This document shows positions 8,028-16,718 of a DNA stretch of 64,000 nucleotides, piece by piece (position 1 is the first letter of the stretch; every line of letters begins with the position of its first letter). Under the pieces are notes generated by a model. It was not told the DNA's origin. It saw only the letters and a program-made list of their open reading frames with translations, and made no database searches. The stretch is taken from NCBI GenBank assembly GCA_964353175.1, contig CAYGUX010000007.1, forward strand, positions 1 through 64,000, given 5' to 3'. This DNA comes from JAIYCX01 sp964353175 (lineage in GTDB: Bacteria > Bdellovibrionota_C > UBA2361 > SZUA-149 > DAOLCO01). Both the position numbers and the translations under genes were made by a program.

Positions 8028-9245
8028 ATGAAAGATTTTAAAGTTTATATGCCTACGAGATTTTTTTTCGGTAAGGCTAATAGAGAACCATTTTTTAATT
8101 TCTTAAAATCACAAGTTAGTACAATCTTATTAGTCACTGGAGGATCCAGCGCTCGCAAACTTGGATATTTAGATTCAGTTAAAGGCAGTTTAGAGGAAGT
8201 AGGGATTGAAGTTTTAGAATTTAGCGGAATAGAACCTAATCCTTTATCGACTACAATTAATCGAGCTGCTAAAGAATTCAAGAAGAACAAGATAGGGGCC
8301 GTACTTGCTCTCGGTGGTGGCTCTGTAATGGATGCGAGTAAAGCAATAGGAGCGCTACTATTTAAATATAATAATGAGGATCCAGATAACTTAGATATCT
8401 GGGATTTCGCGAAGGGATGTAAAGACCATGGATCATTAGTTGGTTCTTTGCCAATTTTTACTATTCCTACAACGGCCGCTACTGCCTCTGAGGTAAGCCC
8501 GCATTCGGTTATTTCTAATTTAGAAAATCAAGGTAAAGCTTCTATCTCTTATGACTTTTTAAAACCTATATCCTCACTTCTACTACCTGAATATACAAGT
8601 AAACTTAATGACACTGTGACCAGAGATGGAGCTTCAGACATACTTAGTCATGTCTTTGAAAACTATCTACTAGGTGGAGATCAAGCAAAATTTACTGACA
8701 GGTATTGTGAGGCGGTTATTAAGACCGTTATCGAAACACTACCGTTAATAACTAAAGATCCACTCAATTTATCCCTGAGAGGTGAAATGATGTGGTGCTC
8801 AACTATGGCATTTAATGAGATTCAGCTAGCAGGTAGAGAGTCTGCTCCATTCGTTCTGCATGCTATTGAGCATGGCTTAAGTGCAGTTAAACATGAGTTA
8901 GCTCACGGTAGGGGTCTGGCCACCTTATATCCTGCTTATTTCCGATGGCTTTGGAATAAGGATAGAGCTAGGAATAAATTATCAAGACTAGGAGAAGAAG
9001 TTTTTAGATTGAACCCTAAAGATGGACTAACAGGTCTCGGTTTTGTCGCTAAATTTGAGAACTGGCTCAAAGAAAACTCCTTACTACAAAGTATTTCTAG
9101 TTTAGGTTTTACTAAAGAAGAATTAGAACTAGCGGCGGAACAGGCCATTGGAGTTTATGGTGGAGGTCAACCGCTGAATGCTCTAGGGCCATTAACTAAA
9201 GATGATATTTTAGATATTTTTCAGCTCACAGAAACTCAGCACTAG
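8028..9245 (+). CDS. Iron-containing alcohol dehydrogenase
   Basis: A group III (Fe-type) NAD(P)-dependent alcohol dehydrogenase of 405 residues. The nucleotide-binding GGGSVMD motif is at 96-102. The metal ligands expected in the family appear as Asp204, His208, His278 and His293, with the conserved His282. The N-terminus (PTRFFFGK) and the LDIWDFA segment resemble the butanol dehydrogenase/YqhD branch, which reduces aldehydes using NADPH. The physiological substrate is not clear. An AAGGA ribosome site precedes the ATG. The cobalamin riboswitch follows downstream and belongs to the next gene. Confidence 0.9.
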   Translation: MKDFKVYMPTRFFFGKANREPFFNFLKSQVSTILLVTGGSSARKLGYLDSVKGSLEEVGIEVLEFSGIEPNPLSTTINRAAKEFKKNKIGAVLALGGGSVMDASKAIGALLFKYNNEDPDNLDIWDFAKGCKDHGSLVGSLPIFTIPTTAATASEVSPHSVISNLENQGKASISYDFLKPISSLLLPEYTSKLNDTVTRDGASDILSHVFENYLLGGDQAKFTDRYCEAVIKTVIETLPLITKDPLNLSLRGEMMWCSTMAFNEIQLAGRESAPFVLHAIEHGLSAVKHELAHGRGLATLYPAYFRWLWNKDRARNKLSRLGEEVFRLNPKDGLTGLGFVAKFENWLKENSLLQSISSLGFTKEELELAAEQAIGVYGGGQPLNALGPLTKDDILDIFQLTETQH

Positions 9246-9309
9246 TATTGTTTAATTCAGATATTATGCTACAACTCGCCTGCTAGCTATTTTTTCTATA
9301 TTCATCAAT

Positions 9310-9530
9310 TTGAATATGAGAGATGGGCCGAAGTTATTTTTCGGCTCTCAGGGAAGAAAGTGACGTGTTAAACACTACTCTTTCACTGCCCCGCAACTGT
9401 AAGCACGAGAGATTTATCATCTTAATAAGATCAATGTCACTGGAGAATCCCTAATAGTAATATTTGGGCAATTTTCTGGGAAGACAGATAAATTCTTTAT
9501 GACTGTAAGTCAGGATACCTGGATAGTTAG
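9310..9530 (+). promoter_or_regulatory. Cobalamin (B12) riboswitch
   Basis: The 329-bp gap before btuB carries a cobalamin riboswitch. It starts with a stem at 9325-9348 and GGGAA at 9351. The CACTGCCCCGCAACTGTAAG B12-box core lies near 9390-9410. A later CACTGG leads to a second GGGAA near 9478, and the closing segment GTCAGGATACCTGG is at 9509-9522. These elements occur in the class I order. The binding of adenosylcobalamin is expected to lower expression of the downstream receptor. Confidence 0.93.
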
Positions 9531-9544
9531 ATTTATAAATCCAA

Positions 9545-9561
9545 AACTCCGAGGGGGAGTT
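9545..9561 (+). promoter_or_regulatory. Hairpin next to the btuB ribosome-binding site
   Basis: A 6-bp stem (AACTCC/GGAGTT, loop GAGGG) lies between the riboswitch and the btuB ATG at 9575, just before a GGAGA ribosome site at 9567-9571. There is no U-rich terminator, so control of translation initiation is more likely. The exact switching partners are inference. Confidence 0.35.
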
Positions 9562-9574
9562 AACTGGAGATAAT

Positions 9575-11413
9575 ATGTCTAACCTACGTTTCAAGGCGAA
9601 TCGAGTATTACGCCTAACTTTGTCGAGCTATTTAATCATTTCTGCAACTTATTCTTTTGCGGAAGAAATACCAACCATGGTCATTAGTGCCAATAGATAC
9701 GAAGAACCTCTGGAGTCTTTAGGGTCTAGTGTAACAGTTATTGATAGTAAGGAATTGAAAGAAAGAAATGATTTTCTTCTATCAGACAGCCTAAGATCAG
9801 TTCCAGGTGTTCAAGTAACGCAATCAGGTGGCCCTGGAAAAACAACCAGCATATTTCTTCGAGGAGCGAGTGCTTCACAAACTTTAATAATGGTTGATGG
9901 GATACCTGTTAATGACAATCTGAGTGGACAATTTGATTTTGGAGATTTTACGACACTAGGAACGGAGAAGGTAGAAGTTGTTAGAGGGTCTCAAAGTTTG
10001 ATGTACGGATCTGATGCAATGGGTGGTTTGATAAATATAGTAACTTCTAGACCAACAGAAGAAGCGGGGATTAACGCTACTCTTGGTGGTGGTAACTATG
10101 GCTACCAGAAATATACAGTAAAAGGGGATACTGGTGGTGAATATATTAGAGGTAACTTATATGGATCATATACTTCACTTGAAGGGATCTCTACTGCGGT
10201 AGCATCTGATACGAATACTGAAAAAGATCCCTATGCGAACCTTACCTTAGGTTCATCTATGGAAGCTAATATTGACGATATTAAAATTAGTCCAACTGTA
10301 AGATACACAAAGGCTAGGACTAATTTAGATGGATTTGATTTTGCTTCAGGAGCTGTAGATGCGTTAGATTATATCCAACATCGAGATACTTTACAATCAA
10401 GTCTTAAGATAGAAAAAGAAGGCGAGGAATTTAGCCCAAGTTTGATATTTGGTTTCAACAATGATTCCTATGATGCGAAGGATCCAGCCACTAGTTTTAA
10501 TAACTATGACTATACTTCTAAAACTTATACAGTGCAGGCTCAGAACCTCTACACCTATAGCGATGAATTTAAGTTCTTAACCGGATATTCTTACGAAGGA
10601 AACGAGGGTAAAAATATTGATGCGTTCGATAGATCAAGAGATGTGAATAGTTTGTTTGCAAACATAATGCTCGCTCCGATGAAAGGCACAGATATTGGTG
10701 CAGGGATGAGATATGATCATAACTCTGCGTTCGGAGAAGCAATAACCTATAGAGCAACTCTCTCCCAAGAGATCAATCCTCTAATGTCTAGAGTACATTC
10801 TAGTATTGGTACTGGCTTTAGAGCGCCGACTTTGAGTGATTTATACTTCCCTGGGTTTTCGAATGAAAATTTATCCGCAGAAAAAAGTACTTCCTATGAT
10901 TTAGGAGTTGAAAGTAAGTTTGGTTTTGTGACTACTGATGTTACAGGATTCTATACAAGGTTCAGAGACTTAATTGCCTTTAATACAGAAACATATTTGC
11001 CTGAAAATTTATCAAGAGCAAAAACTTACGGAGTTGAGAGTAGTATAAGATTCGATGTATCAGATTATATTGAGCCATCATTAACCTATACATATCTAGA
11101 ATCAGAAGACTTGGAGACAAGACAAGCTTTAGCTAGAAGAGCAAGACATCAAGGGGGAGGGAGCTTGAGAATCACTCCTTGTGATGAATTCATGAGTAGA
11201 ATTGATACTTTCTACTTAGCCGATAGAAAGGATTCTGACGGTGCTAATATGGACGACTATATTGTTGTTAATGCGAGTCTTGAATACATTTACTCTGACC
11301 ATATAAAACCTTTTATTAAAGCCCAAAATATATTTGATAATGACTATGAAGAAATTCCAGGTTATGGGACCTTTGGTGCTTTTTACTACGCAGGTGTAGA
11401 ATTAAGGATGTAA
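9575..11413 (+). CDS. btuB: TonB-dependent vitamin B12 receptor, BtuB-like
   Basis: A 612-residue outer-membrane receptor. Residues 1-28 are a signal peptide. A TonB-box-like segment (TMVISA) follows. The plug domain (about 40-160) shows the family motifs LRSVPGVQV, FLRGASASQTLIMVDGIPV, VEVVRGSQSLMYGSDAMGG and INIVTSRP, and the rest is the beta barrel. Size and plug motifs match BtuB, and the cobalamin riboswitch directly upstream supports cobalamin or corrinoid import. The C-terminus ends ELRM rather than in an aromatic residue, which is slightly atypical. A strong terminator follows; no BtuCDF genes are nearby. Confidence 0.92.
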   Translation: MSNLRFKANRVLRLTLSSYLIISATYSFAEEIPTMVISANRYEEPLESLGSSVTVIDSKELKERNDFLLSDSLRSVPGVQVTQSGGPGKTTSIFLRGASASQTLIMVDGIPVNDNLSGQFDFGDFTTLGTEKVEVVRGSQSLMYGSDAMGGLINIVTSRPTEEAGINATLGGGNYGYQKYTVKGDTGGEYIRGNLYGSYTSLEGISTAVASDTNTEKDPYANLTLGSSMEANIDDIKISPTVRYTKARTNLDGFDFASGAVDALDYIQHRDTLQSSLKIEKEGEEFSPSLIFGFNNDSYDAKDPATSFNNYDYTSKTYTVQAQNLYTYSDEFKFLTGYSYEGNEGKNIDAFDRSRDVNSLFANIMLAPMKGTDIGAGMRYDHNSAFGEAITYRATLSQEINPLMSRVHSSIGTGFRAPTLSDLYFPGFSNENLSAEKSTSYDLGVESKFGFVTTDVTGFYTRFRDLIAFNTETYLPENLSRAKTYGVESSIRFDVSDYIEPSLTYTYLESEDLETRQALARRARHQGGGSLRITPCDEFMSRIDTFYLADRKDSDGANMDDYIVVNASLEYIYSDHIKPFIKAQNIFDNDYEEIPGYGTFGAFYYAGVELRM

Positions 11414-11431
11414 ATTAAATAAAAATTCTGG

Positions 11432-11475
11432 GGTGGCGCTTTAGATTTCTCAAAAAAGGAGCGCCACCTTTATTT
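11432..11475 (+). terminator. Rho-independent terminator of btuB
   Basis: A perfect 9-bp GC-rich stem (GGTGGCGCT at 11432-11440 with AGCGCCACC at 11460-11468), extended by A/T pairs toward the loop, is followed by TTTATTT. It lies 18 bp after the btuB stop. Confidence 0.85.
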
Positions 11476-11531
11476 AAAATTTGGATCTATCTGCCATCAA
11501 GAAAATTTACTGAAAGGGCATAAATTTCGCT

Positions 11532-11537
11532 TATAAT
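11532..11537 (+). promoter_or_regulatory. Possible -10 element upstream of mraY
   Basis: A consensus TATAAT lies 140 bp upstream of the mraY ATG and after the btuB terminator. A weak -35-like TTTACT is about 20 bases upstream, longer than ideal spacing. Listed only as a candidate. Confidence 0.3.
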
Positions 11538-11676
11538 TTACGCACTAAAACTAGGTTGAACGATTAAGACTTGCAAGCTTGTTGGAGTAGAATTCTTCCC
11601 ATAGCTTAAATCAATATATTTATGTTAATAAATCAGAGAGTTTATTAGTTCGTTTGATTATTGGAACCTTAAATTA

Positions 11677-12756
11677 ATGCTATTTCACCTGTCTAATTTA
11701 TTTAGAGATCAATATAGTGCATTAAATATATTTAGATACATTACCTTTCGGTCAATGTTAGCTTTCTTCATATCTTTAGTGCTGGTATTAATTATACAGC
11801 CATTATTTATAAAATGGTTTAAGAATAAACACCTCTCTCAGCCTATCAGGGATGATGGCCCACAAACTCACCTGACAAAGACTGGTACTCCAACCATGGG
11901 TGGTTTAGTTGTAGTGTTTTCCGTTCTTTTTACAAGTTTACTTCTTGTTGATCTAAGCAATCCTTACATTTGGCTACTATTCGCTGTGACAATTGGTTAT
12001 GGTGCGCTTGGTTTTATCGATGATTATGAAAAGATTGCTAAAGAAAACTCAAAGGGAGTTTCCGCAAGAACAAAGTTCAAATGGCAATTTGGCCTTGCTG
12101 CAGTGCTGATGTGCATATTGGTGTTTTTTGTCCCAGGTTATTCAACTGTCGTTTCCATACCTTTTTTGAAAGATGCTGGAATCAATTTATCGTATCTCTA
12201 CATTCCTTTTGGAATGATTGTGATTGTAGGAGCTTCCAATGCGGTTAATCTTACTGATGGGCTAGATGGTCTAGTAATCGGGCCTACAATCACTGTAGCC
12301 TTGGCTTATGGTGTATTTGCTTACGTCGCAGGCCATGCCAAAATAGCCGAATACCTACAGATTGCATTTCTACCAGGAGCGGGGGATCTTTGTATCTTTG
12401 CTTCAGCACTAGTTGCCGGTGGATTAGGCTTCCTATGGTACAACACTTATCCCGCACAAGTATTTATGGGCGATGTTGGCGCATTGGCAATTGGAGGAGC
12501 TTTAGGCATGTTGTCTGTCATGGTAAAACAAGAGCTTTTGTTGATTGTTGCTGGTGGTGTATTTGTGATTGAAGCTATGTCAGTAATGATACAAGTAATG
12601 TTTTTTAAGAGAACTGGTAAAAGAATATTTAAGATGGCGCCAATCCATCATCACTTTGAATTAAAAGGAATGAGTGAGCCTAAGATTATCGTTAGAGCTT
12701 GGATAATTTCTCTAGTGTTGGCAGTTCTAAGTATTGCTACATTGAAGTTAAGATAG
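11677..12756 (+). CDS. mraY: Phospho-N-acetylmuramoyl-pentapeptide transferase
   Basis: An integral membrane enzyme with about ten helices. It transfers phospho-MurNAc-pentapeptide to undecaprenyl phosphate to form lipid I. Family motifs are present in order: HLTKTGTPTMGG, GFIDDYEK with the acidic pair, a NLTDGLDGL segment, GDVGALAIGG, and the PIHHHFE signature near the C-terminus. Length 359 is standard. It stands alone between btuB and a TraB-family gene rather than in a dcw cluster with murF and murD. That is unusual for this gene. Confidence 0.96.
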   Translation: MLFHLSNLFRDQYSALNIFRYITFRSMLAFFISLVLVLIIQPLFIKWFKNKHLSQPIRDDGPQTHLTKTGTPTMGGLVVVFSVLFTSLLLVDLSNPYIWLLFAVTIGYGALGFIDDYEKIAKENSKGVSARTKFKWQFGLAAVLMCILVFFVPGYSTVVSIPFLKDAGINLSYLYIPFGMIVIVGASNAVNLTDGLDGLVIGPTITVALAYGVFAYVAGHAKIAEYLQIAFLPGAGDLCIFASALVAGGLGFLWYNTYPAQVFMGDVGALAIGGALGMLSVMVKQELLLIVAGGVFVIEAMSVMIQVMFFKRTGKRIFKMAPIHHHFELKGMSEPKIIVRAWIISLVLAVLSIATLKLR

Positions 12757-12855
12757 CTTCCAACCTTAACAAATTTAAGTTAAAAAATTAGACTGACGAA
12801 AGATTGTCAGAACTGATATAGCTAAGACTGTTATATGTATATTGGGCGAGCATGT

Positions 12856-12891
12856 CTCTATGCCCGATAACATTACTTATCGGGCATAGAG
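12856..12891. repeat. 15-bp perfect inverted repeat downstream of mraY
   Basis: The arms (12856-12870 and 12877-12891; core ATGCCCGATAA) pair perfectly around a 6-base loop. The hairpin lies 99 bp after the mraY stop and 41 bp before the next ATG. There is no T tract after it in the plus direction, so it may be a factor-independent terminator of unusual form, a leader structure for the next gene, or a processing site. Confidence 0.6.
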
Positions 12892-12931
12892 GTTATGCCA
12901 ATTAAATACTTGTAATCATTAAGATTTTTCT

Positions 12932-14116
12932 ATGTTACCAGAAGTTGACGGACCCTTAGAAAAGATTGTCTTACCGAATGGTAATGTTTTATATCTGTTT
13001 GGAACAGCCCATGTAAGCGCCAAAAGTGCTACGGATGTAGAAACTCTCATTAGAGCCATTCAACCAGACAATGTATCAATAGAACTTTGTGCTCAAAGAT
13101 TTGAAACTCTCTCTAATCCAGAAAAGTGGAAAGAGACGGACATTTTCTCATTGATTAAGTCTGGTAAATCCTCAGTACTTTTAGTGCAATTGATTTTAGC
13201 TTCATATCAAAAAAGAATCGCCAATAAATTGAAGATAAGGCCTGGTGCTGAAATGCATAAGGCGATTGAAATATCAAAAGAATTAGATATTCCCCTACTC
13301 CTAGTTGATAGAGACATAAAAATTACTCTAAGAAGAGCTTGGTACAATATCTCTCTTTTAGATCTATCAAAAATAGTTTTCTCAAGTATATTTTCCAAAG
13401 GAAGTGATGATGATATTTCTGAAGAAGAAATAGAAGCACTTAAGAATGAAGATGAATTAAGTAGCGCTTTGAAGGAATTCTCAGATAGACTTCCAAAGCT
13501 TAAAAACGCCCTTGTAGATGAGAGAGACGTTTATATGTCTTCAATGCTATGCGAATCCAAGTCGATGACTACCCTAGCCGTAGTCGGTGCAGGACACGTA
13601 CCCGGAATGCTAAAATTATTGGAAGAAACAACTTCAGGCATAATAGATAGGCAAGGTATCTCAGAAATACCCCCTCCGAGTTTAATGACTAAATTTTTAA
13701 TTTATGGGATTCCAGGGATTCTAGCGATATTGACTCTATACGTATTTATTGTCTTTGATTATCAAACAGGCTTAGCGATGCTTGGTACTTGGGCCTTCAC
13801 AACTGGCATCTTTGCTGCGATTGGAGCTGCAATCGCCTTTGCTCATCCACTTTCAATTCTTACTGCTGGACTTATAGCTCCCTTTGCTGCATTACATCCT
13901 GGGATAGCCACAGGATGGGTTTCTGGCCTTGTGGAGGCTTGGCTAAGGAAACCTACAGTCAGCGATTTTGAAAATATTAGTGATGAGATGGAAAGCTTTA
14001 AGGGATTATGGGGGAATCGAGTCATGCGGATATTGCTTGTAGTTGCTTTCTCTAACTTAGGTTGTATGGTGGGTATGTGGGTTGGATCTGCACAGTTAGC
14101 GGGTAAACTTTTTTAG
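12932..14116 (+). CDS. TraB/PrgY-family membrane protein
   Basis: A 394-residue member of the TraB (GumN/Tiki-related) family. The N-terminal domain starts with LPNGNVLYLFGTAHVS and later has SIELC and a VVGAGHVPG motif. These carry the conserved His/Glu residues of the putative erythromycin-esterase/Tiki-like metalloprotease fold. Residues from about 250 to the end hold several transmembrane helices, as in PrgY and TraB. In Gram-positives PrgY dampens a pheromone peptide. The role in Gram-negative bacteria is not known, so no function is assigned here. Confidence 0.85.
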   Translation: MLPEVDGPLEKIVLPNGNVLYLFGTAHVSAKSATDVETLIRAIQPDNVSIELCAQRFETLSNPEKWKETDIFSLIKSGKSSVLLVQLILASYQKRIANKLKIRPGAEMHKAIEISKELDIPLLLVDRDIKITLRRAWYNISLLDLSKIVFSSIFSKGSDDDISEEEIEALKNEDELSSALKEFSDRLPKLKNALVDERDVYMSSMLCESKSMTTLAVVGAGHVPGMLKLLEETTSGIIDRQGISEIPPPSLMTKFLIYGIPGILAILTLYVFIVFDYQTGLAMLGTWAFTTGIFAAIGAAIAFAHPLSILTAGLIAPFAALHPGIATGWVSGLVEAWLRKPTVSDFENISDEMESFKGLWGNRVMRILLVVAFSNLGCMVGMWVGSAQLAGKLF

Positions 14117-14211
14117 ATTAAGCTTTGGTTAAATCTAAAAAGATAAACAGAGGCACTCTATAAAATAAAAGAAAGCCTTTATTATTTAGTTATAAAAATA
14201 TAATCTGTAAC

Positions 14212-14706
14212 ATGAATGAATTAATATTTTATCTCCATCCAATTTTTGCTAGTTTCCCATTCGCAATTCTTTTAGTGGTATTTCTAACTGAGCTGGCTTG
14301 TTACTTTGCAGATACTGCTCAATGGAGAATATTCTCATGTTTTTTAGTTTGCATTGCCACTATATTAAGTTTGGCCACTTATTACACGGGCTTTTTTTCC
14401 GCTACAAATGCGAGCCTAACCTTTCAGGTATCGGAGGAAGTTATATCAATGCATCAAGTTAGTGCAAAACTGTACCTTCTTTCTATTTTTCCAACCGTGT
14501 TATTCTCAATTTTAAGAGCAATAAAACAAAGTGAATTATTACATTGGTTTTTCGTTCCATGTTTAATTTGTAGCCTATTACTCTCAGGCTTAGCTAGTCA
14601 TCGCGGTGGAATGTTAGTATTTCAAGAAGGCGCAGGGGTTCAAAGAGAATGTCCAGCTTGTAATAGCGAAACTAAAAATCCTCTTGATATAGCGACAGAT
14701 AAGTAG
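14212..14706 (+). CDS. DUF2231-type membrane protein
   Basis: A 164-residue four-helix membrane protein. Conserved histidines sit in HPIFASFPFAILL, in MHQVSAKL and in SHRGGMLVFQEGAGV. This layout matches the DUF2231 family, for which heme or redox roles have been suggested. An additional CPAC pair lies in the C-terminal tail (about residue 146-149), which is not part of the core and could bind metal or form a disulphide. A single gene with a 95-bp upstream gap and no obvious partner. Confidence 0.75.
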   Translation: MNELIFYLHPIFASFPFAILLVVFLTELACYFADTAQWRIFSCFLVCIATILSLATYYTGFFSATNASLTFQVSEEVISMHQVSAKLYLLSIFPTVLFSILRAIKQSELLHWFFVPCLICSLLLSGLASHRGGMLVFQEGAGVQRECPACNSETKNPLDIATDK

Positions 14707-14873
14707 TTATATTCTTACAGATTTATGTTTTTATTTTCTTTGACGATATATAAATATAAGTTTTAAAAGCCCTTAAATGGTGAGAGCTAAAAATCCAAAT
14801 TAAAAGTTCTCTTTCTAGGCTCCGAAGTTAGTTTAAATGAATGAATAACAACTTAATAGATGTGTGCTTATAG

Positions 14874-15320
14874 ATGAATACAGAGGGTTTCCCAAAAGTT
14901 TTTGGTCCAGTTCTAATAATAGACGATCACAAGGAGTTTCGTACTACTCTTAAGGAATTCCTAGAAGAGAAAGGCATGAGAACAATCGTCTTAAATTCAG
15001 CCCTTCATGCAACTAAATTTATTCAGAATCAGCCTTGGAACTGGTATCCTAGTCTGATTTTCACAGACATCGTCATGGACGGTATGGGTGGGTATCAATT
15101 CATTCGTGGCCTAGAAGAGCTTTATCCTCGTAAATATATTCCAGTTGTAGTTATATCTAAACTTAATACGACTATAGATATAGGAGAAGCTGAAGCAGCA
15201 GGCGCTGCTGGGTATATCACCAAACCACTTGATTTTGATCGCATTGAACAAGTACTTAAATTGATCCTGAAAAAGACAAAAAAGGGAGTCCCAATATTCG
15301 TCTCTCCACTTTCTCAATAG
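14874..15320 (+). CDS. Stand-alone response-regulator receiver domain protein
   Basis: A single CheY-like receiver domain with a short N-terminal extension. The acidic pair is Asp17/Asp18 (LIIDDH), the phosphoacceptor is Asp65 (FTDIVMDGMGG), the switch residue is Ser95 in place of the common Thr, and Lys117 is in ITKPLDF. There is no output domain. A stand-alone receiver usually acts by protein contact, in chemotaxis, phosphorelay or motility control. No histidine kinase lies in the window, so its partner is unknown. Confidence 0.88.
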   Translation: MNTEGFPKVFGPVLIIDDHKEFRTTLKEFLEEKGMRTIVLNSALHATKFIQNQPWNWYPSLIFTDIVMDGMGGYQFIRGLEELYPRKYIPVVVISKLNTTIDIGEAEAAGAAGYITKPLDFDRIEQVLKLILKKTKKGVPIFVSPLSQ

Positions 15321-15363
15321 ACCCTGCCTTCTAAATTAAAATAGAATGAGTTCTAAGCTACCT

Positions 15364-15954
15364 CTAAACCGGGCACTTTCTATCCTTTTCTTGCAACCAC
15401 GTGGGGGCGTCTTTTTGCTCCTCTGCCAGCACGTAGCGTCCGAGCACAAAAAACAAATCACTTAATCTATTTATATAAATAATTAAGTTTTTACTTATTT
15501 CTTCTTCTCTACTTAAACTTATGGTGACTCTTTCAAGACGCCGGCAAACAGTCCTAGCTAAATGTAAGTATGAAGCAAGGGCTGATCCGCCGGGCAATAT
15601 GAACGATGCTAAGGGAAGTAAATTTTCATTAAACTTATCACAAAGATATTCTAAATTTTCGATATGACTGTTCGCTACTTCCCATTTATTCGGATAGGAA
15701 TAACTGCTTGGAGTAGCCAATTCAGCTCCAATGTCAAAAAGCTCTTGCTGCAGAAACTCAATTAAAGAAAATAGATCTAATTTATAATTAAATGACAGCT
15801 GTTCTTTACATACACCCAATATGCTATTTAGTTCATCAACCGTACCAAAAGCTTCACAGCGTAAGGAGTCCTTTGGCACACGAGTTCCATCCACCAAAGA
15901 TGTCTCTCCCTTATCACCTGATCGCGTATATACTCGATTAATCGTAATACTCAT
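15364..15954 (-). CDS. Cob(I)alamin adenosyltransferase, PduO type
   Basis: A 196-residue PduO/MMAB-type ATP:cob(I)alamin adenosyltransferase, which makes adenosylcobalamin. The N-terminal YTRSGDKGETSLVDG loop binds ATP. A FGTVDELNS segment, a RTVCRRLERV motif and YINRLSDLFFVLGRY complete the signature. It is the last gene of the miaB - nuclease - YfgM-like - adenosyltransferase unit, 9 bp after the preceding gene. Together with the riboswitch-controlled BtuB at 9.6 kb it suggests salvage and use of cobalamin. Confidence 0.93.
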   Translation of the reverse strand: MSITINRVYTRSGDKGETSLVDGTRVPKDSLRCEAFGTVDELNSILGVCKEQLSFNYKLDLFSLIEFLQQELFDIGAELATPSSYSYPNKWEVANSHIENLEYLCDKFNENLLPLASFILPGGSALASYLHLARTVCRRLERVTISLSREEEISKNLIIYINRLSDLFFVLGRYVLAEEQKDAPTWLQEKDRKCPV

Positions 15955-15963
15955 CGTAAGTAC

Positions 15964-16680
15964 TTAGGATAGAGAATAGCCTAACTCATAGAGCGCTACC
16001 TTTGTCTGCTCTTCTAACTCAGGCTTTAGTTTAAGCTGATCAGATATAAAGTTTTGATTATCTTTTTTTGTCTCTTCTGAAGAAAAGATCATGAGCAAAC
16101 TAGCCACCTGCGGAAAAACTACCTTACTTTCTAATAGTAATGACTTAACTTCATTCAACCCAATTTCTGTTTTTCCAGATTCCAAAAGGAATCTGCATTT
16201 TATAAGTTTAATCATCTCATATAAAATCAAAGAATCTTTCGAATCCTTATACTTTAGCAATGTAGAATTCAAAGTAGCTTCTTCTTCAGTTGAAAGATCC
16301 TTCCCTTTGAAGTTTTTAAATCCTAGATTAAGTATTGTTGCAAACGAACTGTATGTACTTGAGTCAGATTGCACCAACCTAGCAAGGTTCCCAACAATTC
16401 TATCTTCCTGCTCTACCAAATCCTTTGAAGGGTCCTCCTTTAAGGTTTGTTCGATCAGAGCATTAAGATCGGTAGCTATTGAGCTAAACTGAGCTGATGC
16501 CTCACCTTCCCTTTGAGCTATAGTTTCCTTGTATTCGGAATAGAACCAGATTCCAGCTAAAACAAACATTGCTAGATATAAAAGATTTTTCCACTGTCTT
16601 TCGAATACCCCAACCGCGTAGTCTTCAGTTAGGAGAGTTTCATTATTTACTCTGTCAGGGTTTGACTTTGGCAATGCCAT
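15964..16680 (-). CDS. YfgM-like single-pass membrane protein
   Basis: A 238-residue protein. A short cytoplasmic N-terminus ends in AVGVFERQWKNLLY, followed by one transmembrane helix (residues about 34-49). A helical TPR-like periplasmic domain makes up the rest. This architecture matches YfgM, an ancillary SecYEG-associated protein, but identity is weak and no single motif decides it. The neighbours (nuclease upstream, adenosyltransferase downstream) give no functional hint. Confidence 0.6.
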   Translation of the reverse strand: MALPKSNPDRVNNETLLTEDYAVGVFERQWKNLLYLAMFVLAGIWFYSEYKETIAQREGEASAQFSSIATDLNALIEQTLKEDPSKDLVEQEDRIVGNLARLVQSDSSTYSSFATILNLGFKNFKGKDLSTEEEATLNSTLLKYKDSKDSLILYEMIKLIKCRFLLESGKTEIGLNEVKSLLLESKVVFPQVASLLMIFSSEETKKDNQNFISDQLKLKPELEEQTKVALYELGYSLS

Positions 16681-16718
16681 ATTTTTATCCTCAATTAATC
16701 TTAACTAATTATTTCTAA

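Noticed and set aside
16091..16492. Plus-strand ORF of 133 codons opposite the YfgM-like gene
   Set aside because: No ribosome site and no motif; it is fully inside a better-supported minus-strand gene in a tight operon.
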